The notes beneath the pieces were generated by a model. The model ran no database searches, was not told where the DNA came from, and saw only the letters and a list, made by a program, of their open reading frames with translations. From Notospermus geniculatus (Eukaryota > Nemertea > Pilidiophora > Heteronemertea > Lineidae): a DNA stretch of 64,000 bases. The stretch is taken from contig NMRB01000386.1 of NCBI GenBank assembly GCA_002633025.1, positions 210,433 through 274,432 on the forward strand. Reading direction: 5' to 3'. A program made the position numbers and the translations under genes. Of this stretch, positions 14,001 through 29,000 are shown in pieces; within the stretch, counting starts at the first letter, position 1, and each line of letters starts with the position of its first letter.

Positions 14001-17000
14001 CACATCTGATGGCCAGTGATGAAGACATGTTATCATCCACATTGAAACTATAAATCAATATGAGCGATCCAAATGCCATGGGAATGTGCCCCTCCATCAT
14101 GTCAACTAGTGATGAACTTGAATCTTATAGATCAAGCTTCACCACTGTACCACAAGATGGCAGCACCAGTACAACACTTGAACACTGCAGCAGTGTTCAA
14201 GTGTTGTACTGGTGCTGCCATCTTGTGAGTGCAGCTGACTGGACACTCACAGTCAACTCTACCACACAGACATTTCATCAAGAATAACAAACATGAGATA
14301 GGTGGCGCCTGTGGAAATCCAACCTGACAATTAATCCCGTGGATCGATTAGGCCTATAATAATATTGATTCAACGCAATGGCTTCATCATATTGTACAGC
14401 ATTATCATAACGGGTGTGAGCGAGGCCTATACAAAACGACCTCAAGTACTGTCGAGCATTGCATGTAATGCTATAGATTTTTCAATGTACACAGATGGCG
14501 AGAGAATTAATCGAGCAGGCGTATTACATTGTTTGTGTGTTCGATGGAACACCGATTTCTATTGCTGAATTGAATGTACACTATTGTTGTATACATGAAG
14601 GAATTTTTCCTTTGAAAGGCAGGGATGCTATTCACAACATTTCAATAGAAATTGTAGATCAGTAATTTCACTGGTCGTATCTTTCATCTTTATTCAATTT
14701 CATTTCATTTTTATTGAAAAAAATGAGTTACATGTAAGTGGCAAATAGAGCAGTTGACTCCATTCATCATTACCACAACGTAACTCCGACAATGTCCGCC
14801 ATTGCTGACGTCGCCATATAATTGACGCAAAGCCGGGGGGGGGGGCAAAATGCCCAACGCAACAGAACGATGTTACGTCATGGAAACGATGAATAGAAGT
14901 TGTTCACATGACATCACTATACAAATAGTGGATGGTAGGGAGTCCAATATGGATTTTTGTTGGATGAAGAAAAGTTATATCGGACGAGGCGAAGCCGAGT
15001 CCGATATAACTTTTCTTCATCCAACAAAAATCCATATTGGACGACCTGCCATCCACTCTTTGCTATATTATGCAAATTGCCTAGCAACTATAACAACAGG
15101 TCTATGCTCTGATTGGCTGAAACTAGGAGGGCTGTCCGATACGAGGTTTTAGGATCCGATACGATGATTGAGTGTCCGATACGATGTGACATCCTATGAT
15201 CACATGATGCAATCTGCTGCACATGATTGGCCAAGAACATTTGATTGCATAATATATTTTCATGACGGATGATGCCGCCATATTGGCCGTCAAAATGTTA
15301 AGCGACATCACAGCATGAACACAGTGTCAACACACAGATGATCATGACGTCAAAATGTCATGATGTGATAGTTTTGACGTCATCGTCGGCCATTTGACAG
15401 CATTGTCAAAGAAAGTCACCATCTTCATCACATGAAGAATGGGACCAACTGGGGTTCGAACCTGGAACCTCAGCCGTGACAGGCATTGACGTTTCGCCTG
15501 CACCACTTTGACAGCCCTTCCATCCTGTCCATGACCGCCTCGGAAGAAGGGTCTTAATCCTGCCCCGTTCAAATCTGGAGCAAGCATAAGCTCTTCATGT
15601 ACAAGAGGATGAATCGGCTAAATCATGCAGCAGTTTGGTTGTTACGGTTAATAACAATATCCGCTGATTGCAAAACGCAACAGATGTGAAAAAATAACCA
15701 AGTACCCTCAACCATGGTATGCAATCATTGAGTTCGCCCACACATAATAGAAGGACTGCTATCTATGTGAATTGCCCCAATATGAATTCACTGTGAGGGA
15801 TTTTATTCCATTACAAAATGTATTATTGATAGAAACGTATCGGCGGCCATATCCGCAAATAAATGGTTACAAAATCAGCAACGAAACCTTCCTGGGGAAC
15901 TCTAAGAGCAGCTCATCCAGCGCATCACTTGATCCTTTCAGACCAGTTGAGAATACAAAGTACTGATGGAGAAACCAAAGGCTTCTTATGCTGATGTCAG
16001 GTCAACCTGGCATCTGAGCCACGACCGCATGGAACTAAATCAGTCGCCGATACATTGTGCAGGCCTTTTCGTTTGACGGGCGCGAAAATGCATACGCCTC
16101 GCAAACAATAGAAATTCTATTGTTTGCGAAGCGCAGGCGTTTTCGCGCCCGTCAAACAAAAAGGCCTGATTGTGACATGACTGCATCTGCGACAATTGGC
16201 ATTAGTTGCCGATCGAAAAGATCATGAATCACAGGAGTTTAAAGGACCACTGTATTGCATCTTTCTGTCGACAGCCGGCGCCACCGGCACCATGCTCCAA
16301 TACTGTAGTTAAGCCTTTCGCCCCAGTGTAGGAGAATGTATGATTACAGTCTCGGTCACCCAGCCGCTGGGGATCGAACAAGTTTGTGTAGCAGTACTGC
16401 GGAACAAAACGGCTGGCTGCGCGAGACTAGTTGCATGCGGTAGTTTACCAAGTCGTTAATAGAGGTCTCCCCCTTAACGCGGGTAGGTGTAACGCAGGAT
16501 TGGGAAGCAATACTGTGGTCCTTTAATGCAGGCAATCGTAGGTGCAACCTGACAACAGTATCAGACACAAGTCCATTGCTTCTAAGGCCCTAACCGCAGA
16601 AAGGGGCTGTTCGTTTTCGTCACTTGAGGAATCTGAGTTGTGATCCTTGGGAAAATGGAAAAAGCTATGCACTTGCAAATTGCACGGATTATTTGTTGTG
16701 CTGTACAGAATAATCGCTGCAATTTGCAGCTTCATAGCTTTCTCCATTTTCTCAAGGATCACAACTCAGATTCCTCAATTGACGAAAAACGAACAGCCCC
16801 TTTTCTCACAGAAGTTGGCTCACAAAGGGTGATTCAGTATTGCTTGTTTCCCTACGGCTGACCAATGACACAAACAACAGCGGAGTTTCAAAGTAAGCCA
16901 ACTCACATGAGACAAGACTCTGTCATGGATAGATAGGCACCTTCATGCTCCACAACTATGATGAGAACGCACAGCATCCGCAGACTCCCTGAACGCCGGA

Positions 17001-20000
17001 AACCTCCTTCATTCACCCCACCACATCACCACGGATACAACAGCCAAGATCCAGAAAAAATTAAAAGGTTTTCTTTCTGTGGCGTAATATTGGCTTAGCA
17101 AATTGGATGAAACCATTACAGGAATTGTGGAGACATCATTGATAATAGGTTCTAATTGCTTATGTTGGATCCACAACATCTTATAGAATCTAACGTACCA
17201 TTCTAATGTGATTTTTTCACCAAGAAGAATGTAGGATTCACTACAATGGATATTTCTGTTGATATAATTATTATTCCTAATATCATTTCTGTTTAGTAAC
17301 AACGATGATGACAATACACCATCCACACGACACCTCGCGACCACCTCCATGCAACTGATTAGTCATATACAACCGGGCCAAAATGGCCACCAGCAACCGT
17401 CACGGTGACTGAGCGATGGCACTGTCTTCCACTATCCACCAAAAAGCTATACAAAATTTCGAGCATCCTTCAGCAGTAATCATTTGGATATGAAATTCAA
17501 AATGGCTGCCATGGCCACCATCTTGGTGGAGTGACCGGTCTGAATTTCAATGGGTGTTTCCTCTACCCACTCAAGAAATCTCAGATCAATTCCTCCGGCA
17601 ATTCTTCAGTTCCCCTCTGGAAATGAAACCCTCCAGCCCATGGCTGTTGGGGCTGAGGGGTAAAATTGGGTTGTTTCTCCTTTGGTTTTTTGGATGGCTC
17701 TCAGCAGAACACGGACTAGGAAATGGAGGATGTCACTTTTCAAGGATGTCAACAATGAGCAGTCAAAGAGTAAGACATAAGTGCTCACCTATCCTTCTCT
17801 GGCCGTCTTTGAAGAAACATGATTTTTCATCCTTGCTCCTGGCGTCGAAGCTGATTCCTCCCTCCTCCTCATCACTCTGCAAAAATTAAAATAAAATGTT
17901 GAAAATATGGTAAGAAATCGGACAACGTATTAAGCCTCTGAAGTCCTATGGCGAGAACTGTTAGATCGCCATCGTTGTTGGAAAAGTGTAAACCCTAAGC
18001 CAGTTTTCGTAAACAAGGTCCTCAAAGGGTCCAAGGGGTCAACTTAGCCACACTTTCATAAACCCGTTAACTGGGTAGGACGTCATGTTACGTCATTACC
18101 AAATCTGGGGAATCCCTGGAAATACCCAAGGAGTGTTGTAAGTACGCCTTGCAAGGAAATGGGGCGTCACAGAGCGTAGAACGTGATCACGCCTGGAACC
18201 TTGTGTGTCAAATGCCTTTTTTCGCCTGAAAAAATTTCCACAGTTAATGCGTTGAAGTCTGACTTTTCTCAATGCTTCAAGAAAAGAGAAAGCTCAACTT
18301 CAGCTATAGCCTACTTCAGGCTAAAGTTTGACCCAAGTATAGGCCAATGGCCCTTAGTCTAGGTGGAATGTCATATACCTTTTCTTTCCCCCTAATCACA
18401 ACAGTAACCAACGGGTCTATGTCACTTTCAGAGCCAGAACTCATGGTGAAATGGAAACGCTGCAAACAGCCAAAGGTTGAGGAAGGACAAGGGTTAGATC
18501 CACAAGCAACTGCACAACATTTGCACTCCACTGAAAATCAGGGGCCTTTTCAGATAAGGTCCTCCATAACATATACAGATGTACAAAATCTTTTGTTAGG
18601 CCCAGTTCACATAGAGGTATTTATGAAGTTTTCATGGTCATGAACCCTTTATTAGGCCATTGTTCGCCAGTGTGTCTGTTTACCTCTATGTCAACTCAGC
18701 CATAAACCCACGAGGTCAAATTTCTGATCATATTTTTTTGAATAAGCAAATTCAAGGCTCATAGCTTTCAAACAATTCCCAAAGTGTATAAGCCCATATT
18801 CAGTAATTCAGAAAATCTGATCAAAAATTTGACCATGCTGACTGAATAGGCTCAAGGCTGACAATGAACAATAGGTTGCCCACAAATGAACAATAGCATA
18901 ACACATCAAGTTACGAGGTTTTGTGAACAGTTCCCAGAAGTCCGATTCAACCCCTCAGGGGATATGCACGACAACACGGACACGCTGACAAAGAGAGATG
19001 AAATTGATGAAGTATTTCATTTCATATTGAAATTGACAGCTCATACGTCAGAATCCTGGAACGACTGCCGAGTAGATTTCATTCCATTTGTGTCAGACAG
19101 AAAATGAATTTTACCACGAATAAAGGATTCAAAGTTATGTTGTTATTCGTAAACGTTGTTATTTAGTACTTTTCGAAATTTTTTTTTGCACAATTGGCCT
19201 AAACGATCTGCTGGTTTCAGCAATCTAGCCGTGGTTACACCTATGAAATGCCGGGCTTCAAGAAACCCGTGTCTGAAAAACACGGGGTTTTGGAAAAATG
19301 GCAAGCTCGCCGTGCTTTTCGAAATTACCGTATTCCTGGTTGCAGACACACAGAATGAAGGTCAGTATTTTGGCCACGCCCGTCCAGGGGTGTGCGGCCA
19401 GTAGAAAAACCCAATGGATTTCTAAAAGGGTTAAAGCCAAGAATCTCACTTACATGTACGTAACCGAAGAGTTTGATTTTATAACACTTTAGGAATATGA
19501 CACCAAAAGAACAACAATGCCGATAAAAAAACAGATCTATCGACACCGATCTCACCGACCCGTATCAATAATCAATTTATTGATCGGTTCTCCCAATCAG
19601 ATTGATCTAAAATCAATAAACTGAAGCTTAATTGATTGCATACGATATCCGCTAAACACCCCGCGGGTCGACAACGTAAATCTGTTGGTGAATATAACGA
19701 TCAACTTTTGACTTCACAAGGGAGGCATCCATTCGATGACAGCAAACTTCGGGTGAATTTAGTGGACCAGGGACCATAAAGGCATACACACACCAAAACC
19801 GGTTTCTGGTGCATTTGCTGTCCGGTTTCTGAAGTCATTGGCTTCAACGCTATCTGAATGAAGTGTCAACACAGAAATCATGCAGTATGTGATTTCTCCG
19901 TTTATGGTAACGTTGGAGCCACTTGCTTATGGGAACCATGCCGCAAAATGCATGAGAATCCGGTTTTGGTGTGAACACGCCTTTTGGGTTTCAGAATGAG

Positions 20001-23000
20001 AAATTTTGCTCATTCCCTTGTATATTTTAAACATGTGGGTAAACTGTTGTCATTTTTGTGGCAACCTATTCTTTCCCTATGCCAGAGAAAAATTTGCACA
20101 TTCGCGTAGATACTGAGGCATTTTTTACAGGACCCTAGGCCCATATTCACATAAGAAGCTGGAGAGTGTTAATATCAAATTTTGTTTGATAAAATACAGG
20201 TGGTACTTAGACTGAAGTTTTTCTAATATGAACCCAGGGTTATAATAGACCCATTGCTATTGTATTTGAATTTTCAAAATGTTGTTCCCAGGTCATAAAA
20301 CAGCTGTTTCCCCTTCACAGCAGTCGTTCACACATTTCGAGTCAGAAATGGTTGTTATATGACAAATAAAGTCATTTTCCATTTAATTTATTGAACATGA
20401 TTTCACTTGACATGGAATAAACCAGGCAGTGGGTGTGATACAGTGTTACAAGGGATCAATTCAGTAATGACGTCACAGCACAAAGTCCCTCCTGTTGACA
20501 ACCCCCTGTAGACATCTGTCATGAGGACATTTCCCTGTTAAGGATGCTCAATGCAATTTCATGCAATATTGAATTGAAAAATTATATATACACTTCGGTT
20601 CAGCAACATCGCACATCATTTACACTTACAGAGTCTTTGGCCTTTTCATAATACAAGGTCAAGGTCGTTGGCCTTTTTATTACAAAGTCAAGGTCGTTGG
20701 CCTTTTTATAATACAAGGTCAAGGTCATTGGCCTTTTTATTACAAGGTCAGGGTCATTGATCTTTTTATAATACATTCATGAAACAACAGCGTAATGACA
20801 ACAATTTACTCAACGACATATGGGTCAGGCCACGCAGAGGTTAACATCAGGAGCAAAATTTGAAACATCATGAAATGACTTCCAATGTACCTGATCTTTA
20901 AGCCAAGATTCCAAAGTGTACAGAACAGAAAGAATTATTGAATTATCTCAACTAGAACAAAAGTTATGGACATTTGAATTCATTGTGGATGACGGGAATG
21001 AAGAGATGACTCCCAAAACCCTTACAAGTCAGTGGAAATGATTTCCACTGTTGCTGAAATATCTTTAAACATGCAAACAACTGGTATGTGATGCATAACA
21101 TCCATAATGGCTGCCTAAATTGTATAAAATATGAAGTGTCCCTCCGTTACCATTTGTAAATGTCCCTCCGTTACCATGGCCATCCCGGTTCAAACCTCCC
21201 CCCACAAAAATTGAGCAGCACCAGCTGTTTATAATTTTGCATGTTCATATCTAAGTGGTAGTAGTACAACATGAAAGAGAAAGCTAACCCTTTTCATCTT
21301 GGGAACCGTATGTTATGCCTCTCTGAAAAAATGTGTTAAAAATAGATGTTAATTTTGCGTCCCTCCGTTACCAGCCTATTTTTTGTAAATTTCACCCCCA
21401 AGAAGTTGTTTACCACCAAACTTTTTTCCCTCAGTTTGTAGCTTGAGGTAGCCTTTATAAAATATAAGTAGTTATTTTACTCTGCCTTGGACAGAATAGG
21501 AGTACCCGGGCAAAATACAGCAAAAGTGTCCCTCCGTTACCGCGTGGCCTGGCCCACATGTCATGCAAAAACATGGTTACCGACAACATGAAAATTTCAT
21601 GAAACTAATTTGAATTCAGTTGTGAGTAGTGTGACAAAATTCATTTCATGGATGGATAAAAGTATGCCAGGGAGAGAAACTGAGTGGTGTTCAAGGCTAA
21701 TAGATATGCATCTATATCTATAATATATTTTCTCATGTCGGTAAATTGTCATTCTGGGATGTTCTACATGTACACTGTAAACTCCATCTATTTTGTGGTC
21801 ATACATATGTAAGGGAGTTATTATTAGCTTTAGAATTGAGGAGAAAGAACATCAGAATGAAAACTCAGCATTTCAGATTGAATTTCAGCACCAATAAATT
21901 TCATTTTGAACGATTCATTCCGAAAACTTTTATGAATTTCATATGCTCACAAAAACCAAGGAATTTACAATAATTTTTGCCACTCTCTGCAAAAAAAACA
22001 CCAGATGATGCCAGATATTGATATTGCCTCCAGATGTCCTCAAATGTAGAAGGAAACTGTCGGCTCCACTCAAGTGAACCACTCATATCTCTCCATGGCT
22101 GGGAAAGGGCATCACAGGTTGTGGACAAGAGAACTTGGAGCAGGAATAGTCAGGATGGGTTCGTGTCTCGTTGAAACGTTCACACAGGAAAGATAGTTGG
22201 ATTATGATTGATCTGAACTGAATGAAAAATAACCTCTGTCACAAACAGGATTCAAACAAACTTCACTGATTGGATTGCCTAAAGGCAATTGTTCTTTCAA
22301 TGGATTGTAATTGGTTGCTTTACAACAAACTTTGCCGGAATAGATTCTCGTTGGCTGCTGATTCAAACAATATCAGCCCAACTGGGTACCTGACCCACCA
22401 CATGATAATATATACATGTAGGAAGTCAACTTCCAGAATTTCGCAAATTTTTGACCCGTTTTCGATAAGTTCCAGTTTTGTCAAGCTGGAACTTATCAGT
22501 AGAGCTACCAAAAGTGTAAATCCACCACATGAATTCTCATTGGCTAATCCAAAACACTATCCCAGGAATGCTGGATTTTCATTGGACGATGCAACAGAGG
22601 TTAATGCAGATTTTCGGTCAGATGGAGTCATTTGAATATGGAACTTTTTGAAAAATATGTGATGTATAAATGAGAGGTTAAAGCCCCACTGTATTGAATG
22701 TGAAAAACGCAAATCATCGCCGCGATTCTCGCACGACGTCACGACGTCAGCGTAGTGTAAAATGTACTACGTTCTGTCAGAATACATTGGAGCTCTCCCT
22801 GCAGTTTTTTCCAATGCGCGCTGAAAACTAGGCCTTGATTCTGTTAAGTGCGTATCAGGCAAGCATTTTGGGGACCTTCACGAGGCTATGGGGCCTCTAT
22901 GTGCACTCTCCTAACGTTTTGAAAATATCGTAAAATTCAATACTGTGGGGCTTTAAGATAGAACAGGAGATCCTAGAAGCTAGAAGAAAAAGAGCATCAT

Positions 23001-26000
23001 TTCAGCAATCTATGTAGATGAACGAAAAATAACTTTCTGAAAGTTCAAAGTAACTTAATCTTTAACATGTATTACTTACTAGATATGCTTCATTGTAAAA
23101 CCCCTGCACAACGATATTCATAATAACACTTAGTGCAAATACTATGGCAGAAAGTGCAAGTGGAAACTATGGAATTGGTGCCTTAAGCCAGCAGCACACC
23201 GGGCAATATGGCAAGCAATATTGTCGCCAGCCACGGAAAACTAGGCAGTATCGGTTTTAGTATTGTTTGACAATGGGTGAGCGTCGCTGGCGAGAAGATT
23301 CCACGCATCGCTGTCCAACTCGCGCCTGGCGTCAACAGCAGATTTAGCTCGCTGGCGATCAGATCACTAGCGATATCGCCTGGTGTCCTGCTGGCTTTGC
23401 GTAATGCTAAGAAATGACTCAATTGGCACCAACTCAATCTTTCATGTGATTTCTACGATACAGGGATTTGCCATTGCTCATATTGTCCTTTTTTACTAAC
23501 CTTGGCTTTGTCAAGGTTTGGGAAGTGCCACACTGGTTTTATCAGCAGCGGGTGGACTTTTTATGTCAGGATGCCAAAATGTAGGCAGGATCAACAGGTA
23601 AAGGAAACCCAGAGTAGTTTTATAACTACATGTGATCTGTAGGCCTGAGCATTGGCCAAATTTAGGACTAGGGAGATTCGTTCATAAAGAATCTGGGTGT
23701 TTTTCACAAAGAAATTCTAAGCAATGGTAAACTCCATGATCTCAAAAAATACATTGATCAAATAATGAATAGACTACATAGCTGTGTATGTGAATGGTCA
23801 GCAAAAAATAACATCTACTGTAAAAATTCTAAATTCATTTATGAGAGAAAACACCTACAGCATTAAAGATGAAAATGTTTGCTAAAAAATACAACATCAG
23901 TGATCAAAGTTCTCTAGATGGCAAAAAACACCAATAATGCAAAATGAGCAATTTGCAAAAAATTGAAAAATTACAGTTCAAAACATGCCTATATTTTAGA
24001 CTTAGAATATTAAAAAGTTGCAATATACACTAATAAACTAGAAATGTGTAGCAGTCTAGGAAAACCTGTTGGATGTCGCTGAATGATCAACAAGGGGCTG
24101 TCAGATTGCCTGTCTACTGATCTGCTACTGTTTACCTGTTATGAAGTACATTTCAGCTATTGAAATGTGTGGGTTCACCAAGGCCATTAACACTTTTCCC
24201 AAATGCGACATCCGACGGGTTTTCTTTGATTGCCTAACAAATATTCAGAAAGGTGCAAAAAGGCCTGAAATCGGGTGGGCAATAAATGCATACGGGGTGT
24301 CACAAAATTCTGGTGCACCGAACTGATGGGTACGTGTGTCGTTGTTAGGGGTAAGACTCAAGTTTCCCCAGTGGCCAAACATTCTATGCTAAAAATCATT
24401 AAAAAGAAAAAATAGAGACCTAGAAAATAAATAGAAGAAATTCTAAGCTACATTTCAAGAGAGGTAGACATTTATGCACAAGTGCTTCAAACTGTGAATA
24501 AATATAAACAGATCGAAAAATCAAATAATATATTCAAAAAAATATGAAGTTATTTGTGAAAATCTATCGTCAACAGATTGTGAATCAAGTCAAGTATCAG
24601 AGTCATGTTTTTTACATAACGGTTGGGTGTTTGTCAATAAAATGCTGGCGGTCAGAAATTTAGGGGCTGGGCCCATTCCACACAGCTGCCACTGCAGTTA
24701 TGCCTATCAAAATGTTATGAAAACCCACATGCCTTTTCGCATTCCATATTCAGTTGATTTTTGAAGCATATTAATCTTATGGACTCTCGTAAAATGTGCA
24801 AAACTGCTGTTAGGCTAAGAATCCATTCACGCGATTTTCGAGCGGTGCAATGCCGGATCCTTTGTCCGTGACCATCACCGCGGAAACAAACAATGCTTTC
24901 GAGCGTCTGCTGCTCGAAAATCACGTGAATGGACAGCCAGCCTCAGCGTTGCGTCAGACTCGACCATTGCTGAATATGGATAGCGTCATGTCAGCTGGTT
25001 TCAGATCGAGGTTCTGGTTGAGATTTCGGTGGAAGTGCGCAGATCTGCGAATTCGAGAATCGTCTATAGACCATGGCTATTTGGAGGATTTAGGGACATC
25101 AGGGACATGATGGATTGGGACACGAGACCTTGGCTAGGTCGTTCCTTGAAGCCCTTGGCAATTTTAAAGGGGAAATATGTACAAATCTTTGGTCATATAA
25201 GTTCAGTCCGTTGGCTGCATGAAGGTCTCAATGACACTGTTATCCACGTTGTTATTTATAGCATGTATTCCCTCCGAGGGAATCATTTTGCCGTAATAGG
25301 TCATGTCCACCCCGGGGGACTCATGCAGAATCGAGTTTTGATAAATAATAAATTTATTTCTGAGCATCGTTGTGGCTATCGGTGCTGTATATGATGATGT
25401 GCTGTGAGTCAATCCGACGACAGACGAAGACACATATAATAAAACAACGGCATTGACAACATCGGAACATTATGAACATCTTGGACAGGGTTTGGTGTTA
25501 GCTTCAGAAAATGTATCGGATATAAGATTAAAATGTGTTACATCACAAAACACGGCAATAACGCCTTCACTTCAATAGGTTTCCATAGCGATTTCATCTC
25601 TACAGAATCAGGAAACGGAGTTGGTTCCAATGCCAACAGTCAGATACATGCAACTCTGAACATCTTGGACAGGCAGGACAAAAGATTCAGAAACTTCTTT
25701 GCAAGAACTGTATATTCAAGCCACATCAACCTACACTGTACCAACGATCATTGACAAAACAACTTAAAACTGATCCCCATCCTTTGTGTAAGAGAAGCAA
25801 CCAACATGTGTCATGTGAATCCTTTTTGTGAGAGTGCCTACGGATGCTCCAATGTCTCCGAAAGCAACACTTAAAGGAGTTGTGATGTTCTACATGCTGT
25901 CAATGTCACCAGACCAAACAGCCCCGTTCAAGCGAGCAGACATTCCTGCTGTACTTCAACAGCCATGACACTCAATCCTGCAGATCCCTCTGGTACAAAG

Positions 26001-29000
26001 TGCATGACGCACCAATTCCAGGGAATACCCAAGCGTAAAACTTTGCGACAAAACATTCCCTTTAAATTCCTCATGTTACTGAGCTAACCTGCGTGTAGGT
26101 GTTGGCAAAGGCCTTTCTTCTTGAAGCTCTCATGATAAAGGTTATAGGAACTAAGTCTGCGGAGGCTGGCAGATAATGTTACTCAGATCAATGATACTTT
26201 TTAATACTTCACATTAGTGCTTACTTCTGATCGCTTCTAATGTCATATTCTCCACTAAGCTCTGGATTCAAAATCTGATTTGCAGTCAAAAATATGTCGT
26301 TTGATAAAGATTGAATTGAGAGATTAGTGACAAATACGTCATAGCTCTATAGATGAATTTCGCTAGCAGCCATCTTGCCAAAATTAGGTCATCACCATGG
26401 CAATTCTTCCAGCATGACAGATGATTGGTTCTCCCATCCCCAGGAGGGAAATTTCCATGGTGATGACCTAATTTTGCCAAGATGGCTGCTAGCAAAACTC
26501 ATCTTGATCACCTGCAACAAACGCCTGCTTTTCCTGGAGAGGGACAGAAATGGTTAAAAAGCAATAAAAATTGCACCTTCTTTAATCAAATCATGATGAA
26601 TTCCACCTCCACTGGTCCAGACAATGCATGGTGACAGTTACCATGGTTACGATTTTTTCTCTCAAGGCAATTTTATCAAATATTGATATTGTCAATTTCA
26701 AGCAGTAACTAACCTAATCACGTTATAAGGATCGCGAAGAGAATCAAATGATGATGTTATTTGATGCTTATCTGTCTAATCATTGTTTTTTTATTCCTTT
26801 GTAATATAAAGTGAATTTTGTTGAAAAAAATCTTGAGTTGAGAACCATGAGCTCTAACTTGGCTCATTAAAGGCTCTTCAGAAAATCAGGTGATTTTTAT
26901 GCCGTTTTGGAGAAAACCTACTGGATTAAAGCCGAGGGGACTTTTCATTATAAAGTCACTTTAAGCTAATGGTAACTTTAACCAAATGGAAAATCCATTG
27001 AAGTTAATAGTACCATTAGCTTAAAGTCACTTTATGAAACAGGCCCCAAGCCAGGTAAGCTTGCAAAATGTGACCTTATCTCGCACAATCAGGCACTTGT
27101 CGCAGGTGATCATCACTGGTCATCAGTTTACTCAACTATCTGGGGTCCGTGGGAGCCCTGATTCAGTGACCTTCCCCTCACAATAGTTGAAAATTCAAGC
27201 ACTGCACAGATGTGACCAACAGCTTTAGAATTGTTTCGAAATCCACTCACAGCGGAGGAAGGGTTAACCGAGCCAGCTTGTAGTGATGCTTTGATCAATA
27301 CTTCATGGCAATAACACAAACAATGTAATGTAATGCAGCACATTGCTTCTGTAATAGCATGTCAGTACTGATCTTGAATACAATATGGATCACGCTGAAA
27401 TTGAAATTTTTTGTTTATCAGCCGATGGAACATTGCCTCGATGTTCAATGAAAGTGGAGGTGCAATTAGCCGATATTTTTTCATCAGGATCTTTTGCAAA
27501 AACTCTGAAAATGGTCGGGGTGATTTTCTCTCGGCCTATAGAGAGCGTCATGCAGTGGCTTCAGATGTCACTGAATGATCAACAAGGGCTGTCAGATTGC
27601 CTGTGCCTTAATCTGCTACTGTTTAGCTTACCTGTTACAAAGTACATTTCAGCTATTGAAATGTGTGGGTTGACCAAGGCCATTAACATGTTCGTCAAAT
27701 GTGACATCCGACGGGTTTTCCTAGTCTGTCTCACATTTGCAAAGGATTGGCAACAAGTGAAGACTCGCATCTCCAACAATAGGAGTCTCCACCAGCTGTC
27801 ACTGTGAGTTTCATGACATTCTTTCCATAGGAGTGGGCCTTTTTAAGTAGAAAATCATTGACTGATATACTTCCATTCCACAAACGGCTGAAAAAACCTA
27901 AAATGGTTCTGAATCGATAGTTTTTATAGAGCAAAGCTGACAATATTGAACACCTGTTCTGATCAATACCCTCACCCAATCATAGATTCACAGCCTATAG
28001 GCCTACATGGTGAATTGTTTTCAAGGGTTAGGCCAACAAAAGAGTAGAGAGAGATGATAGGGAGTGCTCTGAAGCTGTGAAATTGTGGCTCTTCATGCAG
28101 CCTGACCTGAATCGTATAGATCAGGACTGAACATTTTGACGTGTGAATCCTTCTACCCTGAGGAAATTCGCTTGCAAGCTAGGGAGCAATGCCGAGAGGA
28201 CCTGATTTTCCAGGTGGAATCCTTGAAACCTATATAGGCCTAATATGTGTGGAAATGAACAGAAAGCAGGAAAAAATGAGGGTACGGACCAAAAATGAAA
28301 AAAAAAATGTTTGAACAAATTTTTTTTTTTTTTTAAATTTTCCAAAAAATCAAACAAAAATTCAGAAAAAAAAATTTTTTGAAAAAATTTTTTTTTGAAT
28401 TTTTTTTTAATTTTTAAAAGGTTTTAAACGATGTTTGGTGCCATTTTAGGAGTATTTTGAAGCATAAAATCCCCGCGCCGGTCATGCAGGTTGTTTGGTT
28501 TTCGTCCGGCATGTCATGGAAAAATGATTACCCAACGTTTTTGAGGGTGTTGAGGGTACGGATCCGTACCCTGGAAAAATTTAAACCACCTAAAGACATA
28601 ATAACGAACCAAGTTTGAGCTCTCGGTTCTCGACTCTATACTTCTGTATTGGGTGAAGACAGCTCCTCAGCGCAGATCAAGTTAGCTTCAGAACACGATG
28701 TTACCATCAATTTTCATGACAAAATAACTCATTTGTAACCACAACACACACCGAGCACAAAAATCCCATAATTTTTTATCTGATTCCACGAGTGATGTCT
28801 TGGAATGCTACAAAACATCTTGAAATGTCTGATTACCATGGTAACGCATCAGTCACACCTTGATTGCGTGAAGGAAGCCATAAATATCACTATCAACGGT
28901 TTTATTGTAAGGTAGCCTACTCAATCTTTCGGGGAAAAAATTACTGCTGTCTGATTCTGAATAATGCAGCATCACATAAAACAACCCAATGACCATTCAG

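Larger units (their letters stand above)
12757..17788 (-). other. ANO7-like intron 2
   Basis: No coding exon recognised. It contains MITEs at 12856, 13103, 13819 and 16243, a 20 bp minisatellite, a SINE and four long hairpins. 14228-14926, 15519-16060 and 16801-17788 hold no feature I can name. Confidence 0.7.
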
